DNA of 64,000 nt. It comes from Datura wrightii (lineage: Eukaryota > Streptophyta > Magnoliopsida > Solanales > Solanaceae). How positions within the stretch are numbered: position 1 is the first letter of the stretch; each line of letters begins with the position of its first letter. Where the stretch lies: NCBI GenBank assembly GCA_035772735.1, contig JASDFA010000019.1:74128001-74192000 (forward strand). The letters are read 5' to 3'. The position numbers and the translations under genes were made by a program. The notes beneath the pieces are model-generated. The model was given only the letters and a program-made list of their open reading frames with translations, did no database searches and was not told where the DNA came from. Of this stretch, positions 22,889-32,392 are shown piece by piece.

Positions 22889-25027
22889 ATGGAGCAACCC
22901 GATCCACCAGTTGTGCGGGCAGTGTTAGTGCCCGAGGAAGTAGCAGCCAGGCCGGTTCGCGAGGTGGCAATCCCACACGCTAATAATGTACACTCCAGCA
23001 TCCACAAACCAGAGCCTGGGGGGAGATTTGAGTTAAAGAAAAATATGGTGCAACTTTTGCACACTAGCGGGCAGTTTACCGGTCTCCCTCACGAAGATCC
23101 GCAACAACATCTCCAGAACTTTTTGGAGATAAGTGACACTTACATCCCCGCTGGAGTGTCACCTGATTATGTTCGGCTCACCTTATTTCCATTTTCCTTA
23201 CCTGGTGAAGCCAAGAGGTGGTTAAAAGCTGAACCACCCAACTCTATATCAACGTGGGATGATCTTGCAAAGAAGTTCTTGATCAGATTTTTCCCTTCAG
23301 GTAAAACAGCTAAACTTAGAAGTCAGATTCTAAGTTTTAAACAGAGGGAAGGAGAAAATCTTTATAAATCCTGGGAAAGATTCAAGTCCATGTTGCGGGA
23401 CTGTCCTCATCATCATCAGTCATATGAGGTGTTGGTCCACACTTTTATTGAGGGTTTGGAACCCCACACTAAAATTTTGTTAGACTCAGCAGCTGGAGGG
23501 CAACCGCTGGAGAAGACTTATGAGGAGCTGTACACTTTGCTCAACCGAATTTCAAAAGGCAATCCGGAATGGAATGCAGATTCTTCAAGAGGTGGAGCAA
23601 GGAAAGCAGCGGGAGTGCTTGAAGTGGATGGATTCACAGCTATCGCTGCACAGATAGCTGCTTTGCAAAATCAGTTAAACACTCACTTCAGCAATATGAA
23701 TTTGAACCAGCCGTCAGCCTCAGTTAATGCAGTCCAACAGATGTGGTGTGAAGTGTGTGGTAGTAGTGAGCATTCAGCTGAATGCTGTGGTGCAAATCCT
23801 GATTCTGTCAACTTTGTGGGCAATGCACAGAGGAATCAACAGCAGTTTGGTGGCGGCTACAACTCGAATTGGAGGAATCATCCAAATTTTTCGTGGGGTA
23901 GCAACAATCAACAAGGCCAGGGTTCTGGGCAGGGTATGCACAGAAACCAAGGAGGGCAACAAGGCTATCAGAATCAGTTCAGAAATCACAATGCCCCTCC
24001 TCCACCACCATCACCGACTATTGAGGAAATGTTCAAGACCATGATTGCCAACCAAGCACAATTGCAGGCTGACTATGTCAAACTGGCGGCCGAAGTAAAG
24101 AACAATCAATTGGCAACCAAGGCTCTTGAATATCAGTTTGGGCAATTTGCCAGTGCCCAAAATACTAGACCAAAGGGAGGACTACCTAGCGACACGGATC
24201 CCAATCCTAAGCAGGTAAATGCAGTGACCACGAGGAGTGGTTTACAATTAAAGGAGGTGGAACCGGAAAGACCGCCTCAGAAGTCAGGAGCAGCAGATGT
24301 TGAGGGAGAACAAGCCTCAGATACGGGGAAGACCAAAGAAGCTGAACCAACAAGGCCTCCACCCCCGTTCCCTCAACGACTTAAGAAACACAAGGAGGAG
24401 GCGTGTTTCCAGAAATTCATGGAGGTACTTAAACAGGTACATGTTAACTTACCTCTTGTTGATGTCTTGCAGGGTGTGCCAAAATATGCAAAGTATATCA
24501 AAGACATCGTGGCCAACAAAAGTCGCTTGACCGAGTATGCCACGGTGGCTTTAACGGAGGAATGCACATCCCGTATTCAGAACAGGTTGCCCACTAAACT
24601 GAAGGATCCAGGAAGTTTTACTATCCAGCTGACGATTGGGAAAAGTATCCGAGCTCGTGGGTTATGCGACTTGGGGGAAAGTATAAATCTGATGCCATCT
24701 TCGGTATTCAGAAAGTTAGGGCTAGGGAGTCCTAGACCTACAACAGTGATCTTGCAGCTAGCAGACAGGTCTTTAGCTAAGCCGGATGGCATTGTGGAGG
24801 ATGTGCTAGTGCAGGTAGGCTCCCTCATTTTTCCGGTAGATTTCATTGTTCTGGATTTTGAGCCAGATGCAGAAGTCCCATTTATTTTGGGACGACCATT
24901 TTTGGCAACCGGAAAGGCATTGATCGATGTAGCTGCGGGTCAACTCACGATGCGAGCACACGACAAGGTTGAGGTGTTCGACGTGTACAAGGCACCTAAG
25001 CTCCCGACTGTCTATAAGGAACTCTAG
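22889..25027 (+). CDS. gag-protease polyprotein of element D
   Basis: The frame is open from 22775. The first ATG is at 22889; an upstream GTG at 22799 would add 30 residues, so the true start is uncertain (numbering here is from 22799). Residues about 85-230 form the retrotransposon gag domain (LFPFSLPGEAKRWLKAEPP, FLIRFFPSGKTAKLRSQI). A zinc-knuckle-like CEVCGSSEHSAEC lies near 317-329, followed by a G/N/Q-rich RNA-binding stretch. From about 530 come FPQRLKKHKEEACFQKF, HVNLPLVDVLQGVPKYAKY and the retropepsin-like domain with CDLGESINLMP (alanine of the usual CDLGASI replaced by glutamate), GIVEDVLVQV and FILGRPFLATG. It would assemble particles and process them. It stops at TAG with no RT behind it. 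Confidence 0.85.
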   Translation: MEQPDPPVVRAVLVPEEVAARPVREVAIPHANNVHSSIHKPEPGGRFELKKNMVQLLHTSGQFTGLPHEDPQQHLQNFLEISDTYIPAGVSPDYVRLTLFPFSLPGEAKRWLKAEPPNSISTWDDLAKKFLIRFFPSGKTAKLRSQILSFKQREGENLYKSWERFKSMLRDCPHHHQSYEVLVHTFIEGLEPHTKILLDSAAGGQPLEKTYEELYTLLNRISKGNPEWNADSSRGGARKAAGVLEVDGFTAIAAQIAALQNQLNTHFSNMNLNQPSASVNAVQQMWCEVCGSSEHSAECCGANPDSVNFVGNAQRNQQQFGGGYNSNWRNHPNFSWGSNNQQGQGSGQGMHRNQGGQQGYQNQFRNHNAPPPPPSPTIEEMFKTMIANQAQLQADYVKLAAEVKNNQLATKALEYQFGQFASAQNTRPKGGLPSDTDPNPKQVNAVTTRSGLQLKEVEPERPPQKSGAADVEGEQASDTGKTKEAEPTRPPPPFPQRLKKHKEEACFQKFMEVLKQVHVNLPLVDVLQGVPKYAKYIKDIVANKSRLTEYATVALTEECTSRIQNRLPTKLKDPGSFTIQLTIGKSIRARGLCDLGESINLMPSSVFRKLGLGSPRPTTVILQLADRSLAKPDGIVEDVLVQVGSLIFPVDFIVLDFEPDAEVPFILGRPFLATGKALIDVAAGQLTMRAHDKVEVFDVYKAPKLPTVYKEL

Positions 25028-25171
25028 GTGATCAGCGTGATTGATCATGGGAATGCAAATGGATTGAGTGCTTCCCGAGAGTTACTAGGTAGGCCACCAG
25101 ACAAGGTTGAGAACTACTGGGGAGATGACCATGATCGGGTCAAATCGTCCATCTCCCTAGTAGAAAATTGA
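25028..25171 (+). other. In-frame 47-codon tail after the gag-protease stop
   Basis: After TAG (25025-25027) the same frame stays open for 47 codons to TGA at 25169-25171. Its end (DKVENYWGDDHDRVKS) reminds me of the C-terminal tail of Athila integrases, where a histidine/tyrosine-tryptophan-glycine motif precedes an acidic stretch. If so, it is the scar of a clean deletion of RT, RNase H and most of integrase. Translation by readthrough is possible but unsupported. Confidence 0.4.
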
Positions 25172-25182
25172 GTGTAAAGGCT

Positions 25183-25231
25183 GTCGAGCCACGACGTTAA
25201 ACCAGGCGCTGCACGGGAGGCAACCCGTGAA
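25183..25231 (+). other. Conserved block after gag-protease (D copy)
   Basis: Key words GCCACGACGTTAAA and GGGAGGCAACCC are shared with the - strand copies at 19861-19912 (E2) and 12605-12658 (E3), always 100-300 bases after the protease end. In full Athila-like elements this block, as I recall it, follows integrase. The function is unknown; an RNA signal is possible. Confidence 0.6.
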
Positions 25232-25476
25232 AAATATTTTTCTTTCTTTTTCCTTAGTGTAAAGTTTTTCTTTTATTTTCTTTTCTTTTCTTTTTCTTGA
25301 CTAGGTTTAGATGTGCATTTTAATTAGTAATTTTTATTTCTTTAGTAGGGAATCTAGTCATTTAACCAATTTTTGTTTAGTGAGGTGATTTTCAGGTATA
25401 CCGGAGGAAAAATACGTGGAATCGAGAAAACGAGGTGAGGTATGAAAAATAAAATTTGATAGTGAAACAGAGCACT

Positions 25477-25692
25477 GGCGCGTTGGCGCCGTGTCACGGA
25501 GGCAATGCTCCGCGTTGGCCTCCGTGACACGTTGAAGGCAAATCTGGAATTTTTTAAACTTCCAGTAAGCCAACGCGTTGGCTCCGTGTCACGGGGGAGG
25601 GCCTCCGCGTTACCCTCCGTAACACGTTGCCCTTATCCCAGTGCCGGGTCACACCGGGTTTCCGGGTGACCCGCGTGTTTTCTTAATAAAAA
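25477..25692 (+). promoter_or_regulatory. Candidate internal promoter of element D
   Basis: Two palindromic modules of the LTR U3 type occur here. The first has a perfect 13-bp inverted repeat (CGTGTCACGGAGG 25490-25502, CCTCCGTGACACG 25519-25531). The second (25571-25630) is imperfect. About 50 bases after the second is TTAATAAAAA (25683-25692), a TATA-like site followed by a C-rich leader. Module and spacing copy the U3 of D's own LTR. I infer a promoter for the second ORF. Confidence 0.5.
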
Positions 25693-25826
25693 CCCCCGAT
25701 TTCGCCCCTATTTTCCCCATTCCCTCTTCCCTCCGCGACCAAACAACCATTCCCCTACCCCCAAGCTCCTTGCCACGTTAAGAGGCAAGGAAAACGTCAA
25801 GTTTTCGTCGATTCTTCAATTCCAAG

Positions 25827-26531
25827 GTATGTTTTCATCGTCTATCTCAAATTTTTGGCGATTTTTGTCGATTTTGAGCATGTGAGGTGAGATATATCAC
25901 CCTAGGTAGAAATTAAACATGACTTGAATTATTTTGCGATTGATTGTGTTCGGATTGTTGTAGTTGACGTGTGAACTTATCGATTGATTGAATAATTCAT
26001 TGTTGATTGTCGAATTGAGTTCTAGAGCTTGGGGTTGTTGAATTTTAACTTGGGTAACTTGATAGTTTGACGAAATTGATGTCGTGGTGTGTTTATTATT
26101 TGAGATAAATCGTGGTAAATATTGTATAATTGGTGAAAGACGACTAATTCTCGATTTTTTGTGGGACATTGCGTAATATGTGAATTGGTTGAATTTCTTA
26201 GATTAGTGTATATAAAATGTTTGTATTGTTGTTTCTATTTTGTTGTTGTTATTGTTGCTAAGTGCTATGGGTGAATAGCTGTCGATAGTAGGATTGGGTT
26301 AGCTGTATGAAGTCTGAGTAGTTCGCTAGCCGTTATGCTGTCGAATTTTTGTGAACGCACTAAGCAATATGTTTATAGTGATTGTGCTTGGGGTGTAAAT
26401 AGATCTATCCTTGCTAACATGTTGTAAATATTGTTAAAGACTAAGTGTGGGGTAAATTTTGTTTAACCCGACCTTAGCCAAAACTAACAAGTTTTTAGCT
26501 TAACGTTGTGCTTGTCTGTGTAAATTGACAG
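25827..26531 (+). other. Candidate leader intron of the second ORF of D (705 bp)
   Basis: The donor AAG|GTATGT is at 25826/25827 and the acceptor TTGACAG|G at 26531/26532, 6 nt before the ATG at 26537. The span is T-rich with no ORF on the + strand, as plant introns are. Upstream sequence (25720-25826) would be a C-rich 5' leader exon. Splicing is inferred from sequence only. Confidence 0.45.
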
Positions 26532-26536
26532 GTACA

Positions 26537-27757
26537 ATGGCCAGCCGACAAGATAAAGGCAAGGGTGCTTCAACCTCAGGCACCGGCAGAAAGAGAATGA
26601 GACTGGGCACTGCTGTCCTAGCTGCACCTGCTGTTCCACGCGGTCAACACCGCCGATACGGAACACGATGGGTCACCGATGAAGGGAAGAAATGGTACGC
26701 AAAGCATAAGGAGAACAAGTACTTCCCAGAGGAATATATTGCAAGGGAACCACTCGCACAGGAGTTCCCTCGCATCGTACAGAGGATTGAAGCAGCTGGG
26801 CTCAACTTTATTTTTCAGGAGCCCAAGGAGTGCAACCTTCACTTCGTTCGGGAATTTTATGCCAACTGGAACCCGGCCATCAGAAGCCACACTATTAAAA
26901 TCAGAGGGCAGATTGTCACTCTGGAACCCCAGCAGCTGAATGCCATCGTTGGAGCGCGGGACACAGACGCCCACGTTCTCCGCCAGCTCAACATCACCCC
27001 ACCGTACGCCGACATCAGACGTACGTTGTGTGGGGCTCGATCCATAGCCCGATGGAGTAGACACAAAGAGAGGGGTTACCACCAGACTCTGCCTTATTCG
27101 CAGATGAACAGGGAGGCCAGAATCTGGCTAAAAATTGTATGTTCGTGTTTGATCCCGGGAGTACATATGACAGACGTGACCCGGGACCGTGTCTGCCTGG
27201 TGTATGCCCTTATGAAAGGGCTTGAGATTAATGTGGGGGCAGTTATAATATCCGCCATGAAGAGAGCCAAACTACACCAGGGCCACAGATACGGGTTTGG
27301 CGGACTCATCACCACCTTCCTCCGAGGCCTCGACGTTGAGGAAGAAGCCTTGGATTACATTCCGCAGTTGGAGCGGCGGGCCCTTGATGTGACAAAGACC
27401 AAGGCCCCCGACACTACACACGGACCTGTGCTGACTCTGGGCGAGCGACATGCTCGTGACGACCAGTATATGGCCCGTATGTTTGGTATGCAGATGCTGC
27501 AGCTACGGATAGGTGGGAGACCAGCCACCGAGGATGAATTATGGCAGCTGGAGCTGGACTACCTTTTTGGCGAGAACGCCAGAGCTTTATGCAAGGTGGG
27601 GCCAGCCTTTGTGGAGGCGACTGACGACAACGTCCCTATTAATGAGGAGACACGTCGTGAGGACTCTGATGTGGAGTCCGATGACGGCGAGGGAGCTGAT
27701 TCAGATATGGGCGACGAGGCCGCAGCACCGGATGAGGAGGTCGAATACTTCGACTGA
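26537..27757 (+). CDS. Second ORF of element D: 'plant putative transposon protein' family
   Basis: This is an intact ORF of 406 codons from ATG 26537 (an in-frame TTG lies four codons earlier). The N-terminus is basic and nuclear-signal-like (KGKGASTSGTGRKRMRLG). The middle (about residues 85-290) has FVREFYANWNP, IKIRGQIVTLEPQQLNAIVG, EARIWLKIVCSCLIPG and RVCLVYALMKGLEINVGAVI. These align in order with the E2 protein and match the Transposase_32 / putative plant transposon domain as I recognise it. The C-terminus is strongly acidic (EETRREDSDVESDDGEGAD). There is no signal peptide or membrane segment, so it is not an obvious envelope. It occupies the slot where full Athila elements carry their extra ORF. 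Function unknown. Confidence 0.8.
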   Translation: MASRQDKGKGASTSGTGRKRMRLGTAVLAAPAVPRGQHRRYGTRWVTDEGKKWYAKHKENKYFPEEYIAREPLAQEFPRIVQRIEAAGLNFIFQEPKECNLHFVREFYANWNPAIRSHTIKIRGQIVTLEPQQLNAIVGARDTDAHVLRQLNITPPYADIRRTLCGARSIARWSRHKERGYHQTLPYSQMNREARIWLKIVCSCLIPGVHMTDVTRDRVCLVYALMKGLEINVGAVIISAMKRAKLHQGHRYGFGGLITTFLRGLDVEEEALDYIPQLERRALDVTKTKAPDTTHGPVLTLGERHARDDQYMARMFGMQMLQLRIGGRPATEDELWQLELDYLFGENARALCKVGPAFVEATDDNVPINEETRREDSDVESDDGEGADSDMGDEAAAPDEEVEYFD

Positions 27758-29649
27758 GCAGGGAGTTTCACCACCCAAAATTTTGTGCTTTGTATTATTG
27801 TGAACACTGGGGACAGTGTTCGATTTAAGTGTGGGGTGGGGAGTAGTTAGGTGCTGGGTCATAGGCTCTAAATCTGCTGTATATTCTTCCTTGACGTTTA
27901 TGTATGTCTGTGCTTTCCCTGTTGTTGTGAACTGATTTGTGAATGATGTGTATATATTTGTTTGTGGCTAATGATGTGTGTCTTTAAAAAGTTATGGTTG
28001 CCTTTGTAAATATTTTGTAAATTTTGTAAATATTTTTTCTCTATCGATATGATCGATTTCAAAATTTTTGCGAAAAGATGTTGCACTTAGCAACATATTT
28101 TGTAAATACTATTTTTTCATCGAAATGATCGATGTGTTGCAAAAATTTTGAAGTTTTATTTTTGGGTTTCTCGGAGTTTGTTTTCGGTTCTTTTACCGAG
28201 AATAGTCCCATTGAACCGATGTCATAGTTAGTGAACATTCCCTATGATGGATGGATGACGACCATCTTAAGGGAAATGTAGTCGGTAGGAGTAGATGTTT
28301 TGTTTTTAGTTTCTTTGGTGGATTGCATCAATAAACTGTAGTTGCTTATGGTTGCTAAAATTTTGTTGCGTGTGTAATTGATGTTCGAAATGTGAAAGTG
28401 ATTCGTTTGAAAGCATGTAATTGTGTAAATATGTTGAGTTACCTAGGCTATAGAATTTGGTTCATTATGATTGAGGCTTAATCTTGAATTCATGTACTTG
28501 ACTAATTAAAGAGTCTGTGAATGCATCTTGATTCGAGCATGTGCATGAAGTGTGAGTGAGGTTTTGCTATTCCATGTCATTGTGAATTGTCTAGAACTTG
28601 CCTGGCGTGTATACAAAGCGAAATGAAGGAGGTGTAGTGTCGGAAAGGATGTAGGCATTTCTTTGTTTTAACCATTAGTTTCCATTTTTTTCTTGTCAAA
28701 TTCTACCTTTTTATATGTTGTATACCCTAGTCAGCCCGTTGAGCCTTTAGCCGATTTCTTTCTTTTGTCCAGAATTGTATGAACTAAGCTTTATTCCTTC
28801 TTTTCATTAGCCTTAAAGTCTATAAGAAGCTCTTAAGCGCTTACAAAGAACAGAAAATTGTTTCCCAAAGTGTTAAAGAGTGAAAAGAGTGAAAAGAAAA
28901 GAAAAGCAAAGTGAGGAAAGAAAAGATGATGTTGAAGAGGCACTAGTTGTAATTAAATGAAATTGAGGGTACATGAAAACCTTCCGTTTGGGGTCAAGTG
29001 TGCCTGATGAAATGGGCTGTATGAAAGTAAACCAGCATGAATGGGAGAAAAAGAGAAAAGAGAGGAACAATGTCCATGAGTCGATGGGAATGAGTTGAAA
29101 AGGCGCTTAAGGATGCTAGCGACTATTATTGGCTAATCCAATATATATATATACTAGATCCATAGCCCAGTTACAACCCATTAAAAGTCCTATTTGGTCC
29201 TACACTGCATTTCTTTATATTAGTGGAGTAATACACTAAGGGCAAGCCTATGGGTCATGACATGATGCATGTGAATTCTTTTGGGAGAGAGAGTGAAATT
29301 AATTTCTATATGCCCCTACTTGCATGTTTGTGTGCTGCACGAGCATAAAAGGGGAAGTTTCTCTTGAGTTGTGAGGGTACATGCTTGATGAAAGATTGAT
29401 TTTCGTGTCGGATTTCTTGATTAGTTGATTTGCATGAGTTTGCCGATATCAAGAATCAATTCTTAAAAGTCTAGGAAGCCTCGATGTATTAAGGTCATTG
29501 TCTTGTACGACCAAGCATGTTTTCTTGATGATTTGCAAAAATTGAATAATCGGTATGACCGTAACGTAAATGGTTGCACCATAGTGACAAAGGTTGAGAT
29601 GTGATGTGCATGATTTGTGTATGTGTTGTTCGAGGACGAACAAGGATTT
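27758..29649 (+). other. 3' non-coding region of element D
   Basis: No supported ORF is present. It begins with a perfect small hairpin (GAACACTG 27802-27809, CAGTGTTC 27814-27821) followed by a polypurine-like AAGTGTGGGG (27827-27836). Other contents are a 13-bp inverted repeat at 28059-28151, a purine-rich tract around 28870-28925 and an AT dinucleotide run near 29140. The stretch at 29236-29275 is shared with E2. Confidence 0.65.
28059..28151. repeat. Inverted repeat in D's 3' non-coding region
   Basis: TCAAAATTTTTGC (28059-28071) is the perfect reverse complement of GCAAAAATTTTGA (28139-28151). Between them are two further CGAT-containing phrases and a small TGTTGC/GCAACA hairpin, so the RNA could fold into a long stem. 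Confidence 0.6.
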
Positions 29650-29663
29650 AAGTGCGGGGTAAG
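29650..29663 (+). promoter_or_regulatory. Polypurine tract of D
   Basis: AAGTGCGGGGTAAG lies directly before the 3' LTR start at 29664. Confidence 0.75.
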
Positions 29664-31130
29664 TGATCTTGAGCAGATTTATATGCCCAAGTGATACTCA
29701 AACGTATCATTTTTACCTTGTTTGTTGTGCAATGTGTATATAATATCATGTATTTGGTAATAAAATGCGAATTTATACTAACCAACATGATTAGCATTTG
29801 TTTTGCAGGATAATGTGATTTTTAAGAGCTAAAATGCGTGTTGGAACTATGTCGGAGTTGGACTTGGATGCGAGCGTGGAAAAGACCTCGGATGGCATAT
29901 TTTGCAGTGGCTCCGCGATGGTGCCGTGCCACGCTGCCATCGCGGTAGCACACTGCCTGGGCAGAAATAAAATTGGCAATTTCCAGTGTGCCTGCGCGTC
30001 AGCTCCGTGGCACGGAGACAGGCCTCCGCGATGGCCTCCGTGCCACGTTGAGGCTAATTATCCGGACCATGCAATTTCCAGAGAGGGTCCGCGTCCACAC
30101 CGTGTCACGGAGGCAGTGCTCCGCGTTGGCCTCCGTGACACGTTGCTTGTTATTCCGGAAAAAATTTCCCACTAGTATAAATAGCACACTTAGGTTATTT
30201 TTTAAAGGAGTTTTTTAGTTTTAGTTTTTTTTAGCCTGAGTTCAGAAGTGGGAGCAGGAACGTGGTTTTGTGGCAGTTGAAGAATAGTAAAGATAAGAGT
30301 TTTCTTCTCTTCCCTTCTTCTTTCCTTCAATTGTATGCATGATTCACACTCATTCTAGGATGATTAATCCAAGAATGAGTGGCTAATTCCTTTCTTGCTG
30401 AGGTTTTGAACTTGTGTAATGAATGTTGGTAATAATTGATATGGTTTCTTCTTCTTCTTGCATGTTGTTCTATTAATTCTTGTGCTTATTACATTCTTGA
30501 TTGGCCACCATTAATGTATATCTAAAAAGTCCAATTTCACTCGAGAGAGCATGAAATTGGAAAGTTGTGAATTAATAGGGTATTGTTCATAACTTGATTT
30601 GGGAAAATCGGGTTTTGATGTGCTTCCTTGATAGAAATATACTTGAAAGCCGTATTAGTCAATTTAGGAACCGAAATTGTAGTGTTAGGTCATAAATTGC
30701 ATTTGATCACAGAAATGTAGACGAATGGTTTATGAATCTAAAGTGAAATTAAATACGGAAGTTTTAATTTCTAGGCAAACGTTCTTGGCTAGCAATATGA
30801 AGAAGAAGATGACCAAATTATCATGATTATCAAGTTCATTACTCGTTCTTAACCTTGGCATGTGCATATCCATTGTCCAAACTCAACGTAAATAGTAGTT
30901 ATTAATTTTAGTAGATAATTAGTTTAGAAACAAAACTCACTCAATTCTTGGTTCGATTGTTGTTAACATAGTTAGAAATAGAATAGAGATATAGTAAACT
31001 AGGCAGTTTTGCATATCTAGAGCAGCCTCCTTGGATCGATACTTGGCTACTTAGCCACTTTATTACTTGTTTGACCACGTACACTTGCGTGTCGGTGTAT
31101 AATATATACCGAGCAGCAGAGCCGCGAACA
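29664..31130 (+). repeat. 3' LTR of element D (1467 bp)
   Basis: Same length as the 5' LTR and about 98% identical by eye. The TATA box is at 30176-30184, with the same three palindromic blocks upstream. It is followed by the target duplication CCTTA. Confidence 0.95.
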
Positions 31131-31135
31131 CCTTA

Positions 31136-32306
31136 CTGACTGTGGGAGTTCCCAACTTTTGGAGGGGGAACATATGGGTTCGAACTCTAGTGATAGTTAT
31201 CACCCTTTTGATTTGGCTCCCTATTACCCCACCTTTCATTTCTTTCGGGCCATCCCTGCGGTTCACGATTTCTCCAGCCTTGATTTTCATACCTTGGGCG
31301 CCATGGGCCTTGCTTTGCTCCTTGGAATCCAAGTCGAGGACCTCCTATTTTGTTGGCCATGTATTGACATTCTTCTTCATATCTTGGCGCTGACGATTCT
31401 CCATCATATTGCAAGGGACTTTGCATTCCCACTGCATTTACCACCTTAGGCCCTGCTCCCATTACATGTTTTGTCATCAATTCCAGCTGTGTCATCATCT
31501 TGGAAAGATTTTCATCCCGCTCTTCGTCCCTTTTTCACAATTCAGCCGTCAATGCACTTGAGCTGATCTCATGGCTGGACACATTTGTTTCTCTTGTATG
31601 CCAAGCCCTATTGATATTTGTCATTATGTCTAAAAGGGCTTTGGCCAACCCACATGTTTGATCCATAATAGAACCACCGGCTAGGTTGTTGGCCATGGAC
31701 TTGTTGATGGAGTCAAGGGCCCTGTAGAAGCTTTGGAGGAGCACTCTATTCAATAGTCAATGATTTGGGCAAAGAGCAACCTTCTTTTTAAACCTTAACC
31801 ATGCCTCGTGCAAAGGCTCTCTTAGTTCTTGCCTGAAATTTGTGATGTCATTCCTCAGCTGCAGCATCTTTGATGGAGGGAAAAAATGATCCAAGAAAGC
31901 CTCATAACTCTTGCCAAGAAGTAATACAACCCGGAGGGAGTTCCTCTAGCCACATTGTTGCCTCCCCTATCAGTAAGAAAGGAAAGAGTCTCAACCTGAT
32001 TGACTCTTGATTAATATTTGTAATATTGAAGGGCTGGCATATCTCCAAGACGTTTCTCAAATATCGATTTGCATCCTAACTTGGTTTCCTACCAAAGAGT
32101 CCCTGCATTTGAAATAGATGCAGCATGGTGCTTGTGACATGAAATACCGCATTCCCTACCATCGGTGGTAGGTGAATGGCTCTCGCAATTCCCGGCATCA
32201 CCGGATTATGCTCGTTGTGTTCCATGTTACCTTCCACTGAGCTATCCCCTGCTTGGGAGTGATGAATCATGTGGTTTTGAGATCCTAACAAACACATCAA
32301 ACTCAC
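31136..32306 (-). pseudogene. gag of E2, N-terminal half
   Basis: On the - strand: LFPFLLIGEATMWLEELPPG and FFPPSKMLQLRNDI (capsid-type gag core, about 31800-32050), NRVLLQSFYRALDS and AGGSIMDQTCGLAKALLD (31535-31753). Then DENLSK-type and MMTQLELMTKHVMGAGPK and an R/G/W-rich nucleocapsid-like stretch (31187-31498). The reading is cut by D at 31136 and resumes at 21167. Stops at several points make it a pseudogene. Confidence 0.78.
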
Positions 32307-32370
32307 ATCAAGTAGCTACGATGGAAAACTATTTCAACTTAGCAATCAATACAAGAATATCAAGCGCTAG

Positions 32371-32388
32371 TCCTCGACAACGGCGCCA
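32371..32388 (-). promoter_or_regulatory. Primer-binding site of E2
   Basis: The - strand sequence TGGCGCCGTTGTCGAGGA begins five bases inside the LTR edge. It matches the tRNA-Asp-type site of D for the first 11 bases, then diverges. Confidence 0.75.
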
Positions 32389-32392
32389 TTTT

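Larger units (their letters stand above)
21168..31130 (+). mobile_element. Element D: young Athila-like non-autonomous retrotransposon with two ORFs
   Basis: Two 1467-bp LTRs (21168-22634, 29664-31130) are flanked by the perfect duplication CCTTA (21163-21167, 31131-31135) inside the gag of E2. By eye the LTRs differ at roughly 25-30 sites (about 2%), so insertion is recent. The interior holds a tRNA-Asp primer site, gag-protease ORF, conserved post-gag block, palindromic promoter-like module, candidate leader intron, second ORF, long 3' non-coding region and polypurine tract. RT, RNase H and integrase are absent, so movement would need a helper element. Confidence 0.92.

Noticed and set aside
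26618..27082. 154-codon - strand frame
   Set aside because: Antisense shadow of D's second ORF, in GC-rich coding sequence.
26537..27757. Calling D's second ORF an envelope or a DNA transposase
   Set aside because: No signal peptide, membrane segment or DDE/DDD catalytic pattern is visible. The family name 'transposon protein' is a label, not evidence of transposase activity.
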